A stretch of DNA of 64,000 bases. It comes from JAWKTT01 sp041398965 (lineage in GTDB: Bacteria; Planctomycetota; Planctomycetia; Planctomycetales; Planctomycetaceae). The notes under the pieces are model-generated. The model ran no database searches. It saw only the letters and a list, made by a program, of their open reading frames with translations, and was not told where the DNA came from. The stretch lies in NCBI GenBank assembly GCA_041398965.1, contig JAWKTT010000020.1, forward strand, positions 34,100 through 98,099. Reading direction: 5' to 3'. Position numbers and translations under genes: made by a program. Positions 35,672 to 42,081 of the stretch are shown piece after piece. How positions within the stretch are numbered: the stretch's first letter is position 1; each line of letters starts with the position of its first letter.

Positions 35672-36547
35672 TCATCTCCCAGCCGCTACCACCGGGTTCC
35701 GCAGCGTTCCAAGACCGGTGATTTCGACCTCCGTCACGTCTCCCCCCTTCAGCCAGACTTGAGGATTTCTCCCCATTCCCACGCCGGCTGGTGTGCCGGT
35801 GAAGATGATGTCGCCCGGTTCCAGCGTCATCAACTGTGACAAATAGGCGATCAATTCGTCGACGCCGAAGATGAACTCGCGGGTATTTCCGTCTTGCATG
35901 GTCTCGCCGTTGAGTCGGAGTTGAACCTGCAAGACGTGGGGATCGGGGACGTCGTCGGCTGTGACCAGCCAGGGACCTGTCGGAGCAAAGGTGTCGGGAG
36001 TCTTTCCGAGGAGCCACTGTTTTCCCGGCCGACCGATCTGCCAGTCGCGGGCAGAGACATCGTGCCCATTCATATAGCCCGCCACATAATCGAGTGCCTG
36101 TTCTTTCGAGACGCCGTACGCCTCTCGGCCAATCACGACGACCAATTCGGCCTCGTAATCAACCTGTTGAGCCACAGCTGGGAGCCGGATGGACTCGTCG
36201 GGACCGATGACTGTGTTGCCAAACTTCCCAAACACGACCGGCTCTGGCGGAACCTCCATGCCACTTTCGGCGGCATGGTCGCGGTAGTTCAGGCCGATGC
36301 AAATCACCTTGCCCGGCCTGGGGATTGGTGCCCGCAAACGTCCTTCAATGAACATCTTACTCGCGATCCCCCGTTCGTTCGCCGCCGCCGCTCGTGACAG
36401 TCCATCTTTGGCACGGAGCACCCCCTTGAGGCATCCCGGCAACTCCGGATCAACGGCTCTCAAGTCAACAAACTGACGACCGGCGGGACTCTCGATCACC
36501 GAGACCACTCGATCACCACCAGGCGTTTCTAAGGTCGCAAGCTTCAT
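35672..36547 (-). CDS. Fumarylacetoacetate hydrolase family protein
   Basis: ATG 36547 has GAGGA about 10 bases upstream; 291 residues, typical for the two-part family (short N-terminal domain plus catalytic FAH domain). Family blocks: PGKVICIGLNYRDHAAESG, PVVFGKFGNTVIGPDESI, VDYEAELVVVIGREA (metal Glu residues), GYMNGHDVSARDWQ, KQWLLGKTPDTFAPTGPWL, LTLEPGDIIFTGTPAGVGMG and a C-terminal VEITGLGTLRNPV. Members cleave or isomerise beta-diketones such as acylpyruvates and 2-oxo-hept-3-ene-dioates in the cytoplasm; the exact substrate cannot be told from sequence. It might process a product of sugar-acid breakdown given its pectate lyase neighbour, but that is only context. Confidence 0.9.
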   Translation of the reverse strand: MKLATLETPGGDRVVSVIESPAGRQFVDLRAVDPELPGCLKGVLRAKDGLSRAAAANERGIASKMFIEGRLRAPIPRPGKVICIGLNYRDHAAESGMEVPPEPVVFGKFGNTVIGPDESIRLPAVAQQVDYEAELVVVIGREAYGVSKEQALDYVAGYMNGHDVSARDWQIGRPGKQWLLGKTPDTFAPTGPWLVTADDVPDPHVLQVQLRLNGETMQDGNTREFIFGVDELIAYLSQLMTLEPGDIIFTGTPAGVGMGRNPQVWLKGGDVTEVEITGLGTLRNPVVAAGR

Positions 36548-36866
36548 TGTTGCACATCCTCACAGAGAAATTCAGAACCGTTTTCCCCGGTTGTCCAGGG
36601 TTCGCTCTCAAGTGTCCAGAGTATCGCGGGGTGGGTCAAGGAGGTTGGACGCCAATCCACCACGGCCCGTCACCCCTGATCGTGGTGGTCGGACTTCATC
36701 GCAATCTCGATTTGACCCATCCTGATTTGTCGCATCCTATTTCACTTCCACTGGACTGAACCTTGACAACAGCCCAGTGTCTGCCACTCTGCACCCCATT
36801 CGCATGATCGCCTTCTCCGCGTCGATTTCACGGACCTATTTTTCTAGCCTGTTTTCAGGAATTCTG
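36548..36866. other. Divergent promoter gap between FAH-family gene and hisS
   Basis: About 320 bases between two divergently read genes, so both promoters should lie here. I cannot name a confident -35/-10 pair and see no repeat or leader peptide. Confidence 0.4.
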
Positions 36867-38189
36867 ATGTCAGACAAACTCATCAAGCCGCAAACAATTA
36901 AGGGGTTTCGAGACTATCTTCCTGATGCGATGATGACTCGCGAAGCACTGATGCAGACGGCTCGCGAGGTCTACCGCAGTTACGGGTACAGCCCGATCGA
37001 CACTCCGGCCCTCGAGTACACCGAAATCCTGCTCGGCAAGGGGAGTGACGAGACCGACAAACAGCTGTTTCGCTTTCAACAGGGGAAGCGGGATGTTGCG
37101 ATGCGGTTTGACTTGACCATCCCGTTTGCTCGCTTCGCAGCCCAACATTTGGAGCAGTTGGGGACTCCCTTCAAACGATACCACATCGGGACCGTCTGGC
37201 GCGGCGAGAACCCGCAAAAGGGCCGGTATCGTGAGTTCTATCAATGCGACTTCGACACCATCGGAACCGACTCGAACGTCTCGGATATCGAAACACTCTT
37301 TGTCATTCACGACCTCATGGACCGCATCGGCTTCGAGCGGTTTACCATCCGGGTCAATCATCGCCAACTTCTTAATGGTCTGCTCGAACAACTCAACCTG
37401 CGTGATCGTTCGGTCGGCGTGCTCCGAGCACTCGACAAACTCGCAAAGGCGGGAGCCGATGTGGTCCTTCAAGAATTGACTGAAGTCGTCGGAGCCGACA
37501 GCGACTCGGCTCACAAAGTGCTCGACTTTGCCAACATCAAAGGGACGCCGACCGAGATTCTTTCGCGGGTCGAGCAACTTGTCGGATCAAGCGATGCGGG
37601 ACAACGTGGAGTCGGTTCGCTGCGAGAGTTATTTCAAGCGGTCGACGCCGTCGGCATCCCAGCAGACCGGGTCGCCCTCGACGTCTCGATCGCTCGCGGT
37701 CTGGATTACTACACGGGGACCATCTTCGAGACCTTCCTTGGCGACCTGCCCGGCATCGGGAGCGTCTGTTCTGGGGGACGTTACGACAACTTGGCCGAGT
37801 TGTTCACAAAACAGTCACTCCCCGGAGTGGGGGCCAGCTTGGGCCTTGATCGACTGTTGGCAGCAATGGAAGAACTCGGTCGGGTCTCGACAGCGTCCAC
37901 TCCGGCGCAAGTGCTCGTGACACAACTCGATCAGTCTCGCACCTTCGACTATCTGCGGATTGGTCGAGTGTTACGGAAGGCGGGAATTGGAGTGGAGGTC
38001 TTCCCACAAGCCAAGAAGATCGGCAAGCAATTCCAGTATGCCGACCGCAAAGGATTTGCATTCGTCCTGACAGCCGGAAGCGATGAGTTCGCCGCCGGTC
38101 AGTGGCAAGTCAAACAACTCTCGAACGGAGAACAGTTCAATGTTGCGGAAAGCGACTTAGTGGCCACTCTTCAATCGCGACTCGCATAG
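36867..38189 (+). CDS. hisS: Histidine--tRNA ligase
   Basis: Charges tRNA-His. The frame opens at 36777, but ATG 36867 follows AGGA by 6 bases and gives MSDKLIKPQTIKGFRDYLPD, the normal start; 440 residues. Class II motifs are visible: motif 1 around IDTPALEYTEILLGKGSDE; motif 2 FKRYHIGTVWRGENPQKGRYREFYQCD; the His-specific block SIARGLDYYTGTIFE; motif 3 PGVGASLGLDRLLAAM; and a C-terminal anticodon-binding domain with VLRKAGIGVEVFPQAKKIGKQF. Nothing is unusual within the gene. Directly downstream begins a cluster of REP-like hairpins at 38241-38383. Confidence 0.96.
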   Translation: MSDKLIKPQTIKGFRDYLPDAMMTREALMQTAREVYRSYGYSPIDTPALEYTEILLGKGSDETDKQLFRFQQGKRDVAMRFDLTIPFARFAAQHLEQLGTPFKRYHIGTVWRGENPQKGRYREFYQCDFDTIGTDSNVSDIETLFVIHDLMDRIGFERFTIRVNHRQLLNGLLEQLNLRDRSVGVLRALDKLAKAGADVVLQELTEVVGADSDSAHKVLDFANIKGTPTEILSRVEQLVGSSDAGQRGVGSLRELFQAVDAVGIPADRVALDVSIARGLDYYTGTIFETFLGDLPGIGSVCSGGRYDNLAELFTKQSLPGVGASLGLDRLLAAMEELGRVSTASTPAQVLVTQLDQSRTFDYLRIGRVLRKAGIGVEVFPQAKKIGKQFQYADRKGFAFVLTAGSDEFAAGQWQVKQLSNGEQFNVAESDLVATLQSRLA

Positions 38190-38240
38190 TCCTGAGATCG
38201 CCATCGGCACTGTCTTCCTGTATGTGGCGACCGGGTGGCG

Positions 38241-38266
38241 GGGGCACTCCGCGTTGGCGGATGCCC
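38241..38266. repeat. Small GC-rich hairpin after hisS
   Basis: GGGGCA...TGCCCC with an inner CCGC...GCGG. It lies about 50 bases past the hisS stop and may help end transcription, though no T run follows. The preceding GGGTGGCGGG recurs at about 40034, beyond the DUF488 cassette. Confidence 0.5.
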
Positions 38267-38314
38267 CTGGAGGTGGGGATTACTGCGAATTTGAAGCATC
38301 GAAGCCAACAGCAA

Positions 38315-38383
38315 AGTAGGGTCTACTGTGCGGACCGTGTTCAAGTAGACGTCCTCACTTCGGTCCGCACAGCGGACCCTACT
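38315..38383. repeat. REP-like inverted repeat upstream of the DUF488 cassette
   Basis: Two 22-base arms (38315-38336 and 38362-38383) are reverse complements except for two positions; the left starts AGTAGGGTCTACTGTGCGG and the right ends GCGGACCCTACT. They flank a 25-base loop. A related half (AGTAGGGGACGCTGTGCG...) occurs at 39998-40019 on the other side of the two-gene cassette, so the same repeat family brackets it. Confidence 0.75.
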
Positions 38384-38698
38384 GCCCCTGAATTCAAGGT
38401 CGATGGTCGATAGGAATAACACAGAGCATGGGAACGTCCAAGACATCCTGGGGGCAAATCGCCGGAGCGTCTCAGAGGTCCCGATTGCCCAAAAACGGCG
38501 ATTTGGCCCCAGCCATCCCGCCGCCTTCCTTGTCTTCTTTGGGGGAAGATTCATGGTGGGCAAGTGGACGGGCTTTCAACCCCTGCCGGGTCATGTGGTG
38601 TTTATTACGAAACGCTGATTTGCAACAATGGTTCCCGATGGGTTTGGTCTGGGAACGTTATTACAATTCTGGTAAGAGACACAACGTAGGGCTTTGGC

Positions 38699-39493
38699 AT
38701 GGCGAAGATTATTGGATCGGAACAAGAAATTGAGTTGATGGTGAATTGCAAAACCTATCCAGCGGTCAGCAAGAAATACATCGAAACGGTTTGCACTGGT
38801 GGTGTTCAAGCCAATGGTGACTTCGTCCGATTGTATCCGATTCCATTTCGATTTCTGGAAGACGAAGAACAGTACGGACATTGGGACGTGATCCGTGTGA
38901 AGGTTTACCGTGACACGAAAGACCAACGCCCGGAAAGCTGGCATTTGCAACCGGGAACGAAGATTGAGGTTGTGAAGAAGGTCAGTACGGACAAACGCCG
39001 CTGGGAGTGGATGCAACCAACGGTTCACGAAAGCACGGAAGCAATGACGGAAGCCGGATTGACGAACGGTTGCGTTGAAATCGAACCGATTGAATTCTAC
39101 TGGAAGCCTGAAAAGAAAGAATGGAGTTCCAGCCAACTTCAGACCATGAATCAAGGACAACTCTTCATTTCAGAAGAAGATTTGAAGAGTCTTTCTGACC
39201 GCGTTCCGTGGCAGTATCGACTGAAATACCGGGAGAAAAATTCCGGGCGGGAAGGTGACGCCAAAGTCTTAGCATGGAGTCTCTATCAAGGATTTCGTAG
39301 GCGACTTCGGACGATGGATGAAACAGCAGCACTTGAAGCGACAGCAACAAAGGTTAAAGAAAGTATCTTCAACCCGGAAAAGAAAGTATTTGCAATTTTC
39401 GGAACACATAGCCGTTCAGGTCATTGGATGATTTCGGCTTTGTATCACGTTCCGGTGACGATCATCAGAAAGCAAGGAGGCAGGCTGTTATGA
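38699..39493 (+). CDS. Unknown protein of a DUF488-coupled pair (possibly OB-fold nucleic-acid binding)
   Basis: ATG 38699 follows TAGGG by about 8 bases; 264 residues, no signal peptide or membrane helix, so cytosolic. I do not recognise it firmly. The N-terminal part has NCKTYPAVSKKYIETVCTGG and FVRLYPIPFRFLED, a pattern I recall from predicted dual-OB-fold proteins linked to DUF488; this recollection is unverified. The middle is basic and tryptophan-rich (DKRRWEWMQPTVHES), then DRVPWQYRLKYREKNSGREG, and the end VFAIFGTHSRSGHWMISAL. Its stop overlaps the DUF488 start by four bases (ATGA). Hand counts of two 60-base lines inside give 24 and 29 G+C, against 34 in a hisS line, suggesting foreign origin. 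RNA or DNA handling is a guess. Confidence 0.7.
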   Translation: MAKIIGSEQEIELMVNCKTYPAVSKKYIETVCTGGVQANGDFVRLYPIPFRFLEDEEQYGHWDVIRVKVYRDTKDQRPESWHLQPGTKIEVVKKVSTDKRRWEWMQPTVHESTEAMTEAGLTNGCVEIEPIEFYWKPEKKEWSSSQLQTMNQGQLFISEEDLKSLSDRVPWQYRLKYREKNSGREGDAKVLAWSLYQGFRRRLRTMDETAALEATATKVKESIFNPEKKVFAIFGTHSRSGHWMISALYHVPVTIIRKQGGRLL

Positions 39494-39969
39494 AACGTAA
39501 GATTTTCACCATTGGTTACACCGGGTTCAGTATGGATGAATTCGTGTCTGTTCTGACAGCCAACGAAATTGAATGCTTGATTGACGTTCGCGAGATACCT
39601 ATCAGCAGGAAACGGGGATTTGCCAAGAACGCATTGAAGGATGAATTGGCAGAGCATGGAATCGGGTACGAACACTTCAAGGCTTTGGGGTCACCGAAAG
39701 CATTGAGACATCAAGTCAGAGAAGACCGGGAATACACGATTTTCTTTGACGGCGTTCACGAACATCTTCAACAAGATGCCGGGACGGATGCCATTGAAAC
39801 AGTTCTGGAAAAGTGCAAAGATGTTCGTTCGTGCATCATGTGTTGTTGTCCCGACTGGGAATTCTGTCATCGGAAGTGCATCGTTGAACTGCTGGAAACT
39901 TCCGGCATGACATTCGAGCATCTTACAAAACCAGACCCCCAAAGAACGCTATGGAGTAGGGTGGCTTGA
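39490..39969 (+). CDS. DUF488 domain protein
   Basis: ATG 39490 has AAGGAGG upstream (39475-39480 region) and overlaps the previous stop as ATGA, so its translation is coupled to the upstream gene; 159 residues. DUF488 marks are strong: KIFTIGYTGFSMDEFVSVL, IECLIDVREIPISRKRGFAK, HFKALGSPKALRHQVR and the cysteine/histidine-rich CIMCCCPDWEFCHRKCIVE. The family is cytosolic and of unknown biochemistry; the IDVRxxPxSR block and the CC...CHR cluster look like an active or metal site. It often pairs with other uncharacterised genes. Together with its partner it forms a self-contained two-gene unit in a lower-GC island between hisS and kbl. Confidence 0.9.
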   Translation: MKRKIFTIGYTGFSMDEFVSVLTANEIECLIDVREIPISRKRGFAKNALKDELAEHGIGYEHFKALGSPKALRHQVREDREYTIFFDGVHEHLQQDAGTDAIETVLEKCKDVRSCIMCCCPDWEFCHRKCIVELLETSGMTFEHLTKPDPQRTLWSRVA

Positions 39970-39997
39970 AGGCAGTTCATACGCCCATCGTCAGCCG

Positions 39998-40019
39998 AGT
40001 AGGGGACGCTGTGCGTACC
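39998..40019 (+). repeat. REP-like half-site downstream of the DUF488 cassette
   Basis: AGTAGGGGACGCTGTGCG, extending to ACC, matches the arms at 38315-38383 in 17 of 22 positions (left arm) or 19 of 22 (right arm read in reverse). It begins 29 bases after the DUF488 stop. No matching second arm follows, so it is a half-element. Confidence 0.6.
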
Positions 40020-40071
40020 TTTCACTCCCTAGCGGGGTGGCGGGTAACGCTGGGTGGCCCGGCCATTTTAA

Positions 40072-40431
40072 TGGGGCGGGGTGGCATTGTCGGGTTATGG
40101 GGGATTGTGGGTGCCATGCCCTCGCTTGCATAGGCATGTTACGTGTAGTTAGTGTTGCTACGGTAGGCGCATGCTAACAGGTCATTGAAAGGCGCGAAAA
40201 GTGTACAACCGGAGAGGGGACGCTCATTTTCTGACCTGCTCCTGTTTTCGTCGGCTGCCCTTGCTGAGTCGAGAACGGTCGTGCCGGTCGATGGTCGAGG
40301 CGATTTGGCTGTCGCGAAACACGCATCCTCTCAACCGCGATTCCTTGCCAACGCTGGCGTGCCTGGAGGACAACATCAACTCCCCACTCCTCGATTGACC
40401 CCGCCCCAGCATGCCCATGCAAGCGAGGGCA
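40072..40431. repeat. Inverted repeats enclosing a transposase remnant
   Basis: Two pairs of inverted arms enclose about 300 bases: TGGGGCGGGGT (40072-40082) with ACCCCGCCCCA (40398-40408), and a 22-base pair at 40117-40138 (TGCCCTCGCTTGCATAGG...) with 40410-40431 (...AAGCGAGGGCA), one mismatch. The remnant RAYT-like frame lies between them. It looks like REP sequences left around a decayed transposase. Confidence 0.65.
40195..40398 (+). pseudogene. Truncated REP-associated tyrosine transposase (RAYT, Y1 type)
   Basis: The + frame from 40195 reads RKVYNRRGDAHFLTCSCFRR then LPLLSRERSCRSMVEAIWLS before stopping. This is the N-terminal signature of the small REP-associated tyrosine transposases (usual form AHFLTFSCF.RRPLL...R...W..EAI). 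The HUH pair expected about 45 residues later (MPEHVH-like) and the catalytic Tyr are missing; the frame instead runs into unrelated residues and a stop. A full RAYT is 150-250 residues; about 45 are recognisable here. So it is a dead remnant. Confidence 0.6.
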
Positions 40432-40475
40432 CCAACAGTCAACGAACATGCCACCTCGCGGTACGTGATGCTCTT

Positions 40476-40520
40476 GTCAGATTAGAAATCTGACCCACGG
40501 CGGTTTCTTAATGGGCTGTT
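40476..40520 (-). repeat. Left-half copy of the dispersed repeat, overlapping the kbl 3' end
   Basis: Read on the - strand it begins AACAGCCCATTAAGAAACCG and continues CCGTGGGTCAGATTTCTAATCTGAC, aligning base for base with the first 46 bases of the copy at 7290 with few changes. The kbl stop codon (40508-40510) and the codons just before it lie inside the repeat. The end GTCAGATT-aga-AATCTGAC is itself a perfect small palindrome. Confidence 0.7.
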
Positions 40521-41698
40521 AGGTGGTTGCGGACGGATTCGAGTTGGGTTAGGGCGAAGGTTAGGTCTTCTTGAGTGTGGGCGGCGGACATCTGGGTGCG
40601 GATGCGGGCTTGATTGTGGGGGACGACGGGGAAGGAGAAGCCGACGACGTAGATGCCTCGTTCGAGCAATAGTTGAGACATCTGTGCTGCGAGTGCGGCG
40701 TCGCCGATCATGATGGGAACGATGGGGTGTTCGCCAGGGAGAATATTGAAACCTCTTGAGGTGAGTTCGCTCCGGAAGAATTGTGTGTTAGCTTCGAGTC
40801 GTTCTCGGAGTTCTGTTGATCGGGAGACGATTTCGATTGCCTTGAGTGATGCGGTGACGATGGGGGGGGCGAGTGAGTTCGAGAAGAGGTAAGGGCGAGA
40901 CCGCTGACGCAGGTAGTCGATGATTTCCTGTCGTCCGGAGGTGTAGCCGCCGCTGGCTCCACCGAGGGCCTTGCCGAGTGTGCCGGTGAGAATGTCGATG
41001 CGGTCGATGACGCCGTGATGCTCGTGGGTTCCCCGGCCGGTCGGTCCCATGAAGCCGACAGCGTGCGAATCGTCAACCATGACGAGAGCGTCGTGTCTGT
41101 CCGCGAGGTCGCAGATCGCGGAGAGGTCGGCAATGGTTCCGTCCATCGAAAAGACACCATCGGTGGCGATCAGGCGAAAGCGAGCGGAGGAGGCTTCTCG
41201 CAGTTTCTCCTCAAGGTCGGCCATGTTGTTGTTTCGATAGCGGAATCTTTGAGCCTTACAAAGGCGGACGCCATCGATGATGCTGGCATGGTTCAGCTCG
41301 TCCGAGATGATGGCATCTTCGGCGGTCAGTAAGGTTTCAAACAGTCCACCGTTTGCGTCGAAGCAGGAGGAGTAGAGGATGGTGTCGTCCTGGCCGAGGA
41401 AGTTGCTGAGTGCGGCTTCGAGTTGCTTGTGAGGCTGCTGAGTTCCGCAAATGAAGCGGACCGATGCCATTCCAAAGCCCCAGTCGTCCAACCCCTGATG
41501 AGCCGCGGCGATGATTTCCGGATGATCGGCGAGACCGAGGTAGTTATTGGCACACAGATTGAGCAGAGGGGCGGGTTGGTCGTCGACGTTGACGGCGGCT
41601 CGTTGTGGCGTCGTGAGGACACGTTCCCCCTTATAGAGCCCGGCGGTGCGGATGTCGTCCAGCTGCTGCGATAGATGCGAGAGAAATCTCTGTTCCAT
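40508..41698 (-). CDS. kbl: Glycine C-acetyltransferase / 2-amino-3-ketobutyrate CoA ligase
   Basis: PLP enzyme that converts 2-amino-3-oxobutanoate plus CoA to glycine plus acetyl-CoA in threonine breakdown. The frame reaches 41827, but ATG 41698 (MEQRFLSHLSQQLDDIR) gives 396 residues, the usual length. Motifs: LLNLCANNYLGLADHPE, GFGMASVRFICGTQQPHKQLE, DELNHASIIDGVRLC, LIATDGVFSMDGTIADL, MVDDSHAVGFMGPTGRGT, and DILTGTLGKALGGASGGYTSG with the PLP Lys in GTLGKALGG; then SRPYLFSNSLAPP and HPIVPIMIGD. The usual partner tdh is not adjacent. The last codons and stop come from a dispersed repeat (40476-40520), suggesting the C-terminus was altered slightly by insertion. It could also serve as an alpha-oxoamine synthase of close type (BioF), but the match to Kbl is better. 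Confidence 0.92.
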   Translation of the reverse strand: MEQRFLSHLSQQLDDIRTAGLYKGERVLTTPQRAAVNVDDQPAPLLNLCANNYLGLADHPEIIAAAHQGLDDWGFGMASVRFICGTQQPHKQLEAALSNFLGQDDTILYSSCFDANGGLFETLLTAEDAIISDELNHASIIDGVRLCKAQRFRYRNNNMADLEEKLREASSARFRLIATDGVFSMDGTIADLSAICDLADRHDALVMVDDSHAVGFMGPTGRGTHEHHGVIDRIDILTGTLGKALGGASGGYTSGRQEIIDYLRQRSRPYLFSNSLAPPIVTASLKAIEIVSRSTELRERLEANTQFFRSELTSRGFNILPGEHPIVPIMIGDAALAAQMSQLLLERGIYVVGFSFPVVPHNQARIRTQMSAAHTQEDLTFALTQLESVRNHLTAH

Positions 41699-42081
41699 GA
41701 TTCGACCGTGCAGAAGAGGTGTCGGTTTGATGCAATGTCTGATGAGTGTAGGGGATAGCGTATCGGAGACGAGAGCAGGAGGGAACTTTCGGGATCGATC
41801 AACTTCCTGACATCCATCGTTTCCCATCGGTAGGGGGAGAAGCCTATGATACGTCGAAGTTTCCCAAGAGAGCGAACCCGATCGGAAGTCGGCCGACGAC
41901 TTCGACTTCGTATTCCAATTTGCGGCAGCGGCTTGAACTTATGATGCACTTCCTCCGTTCTTTCGTCCGCCAAGAAGGTCATTCCCCTGGACGCGACATC
42001 ACCCCGTTGCGGGAGAGTGCCTCAGCGTCGCCGGACGGTGTCGTTGAGGTGACCAACTGTGTTGCGAAGGAGGGTGGTGTT
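41699..42081. other. Divergent gap between kbl and the VWA gene
   Basis: About 380 bases. Frames from both genes extend into it but their better starts leave it non-coding. Both promoters should lie here; I cannot pick one. The strong Shine-Dalgarno of the + gene is at 42067-42074. Confidence 0.45.
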
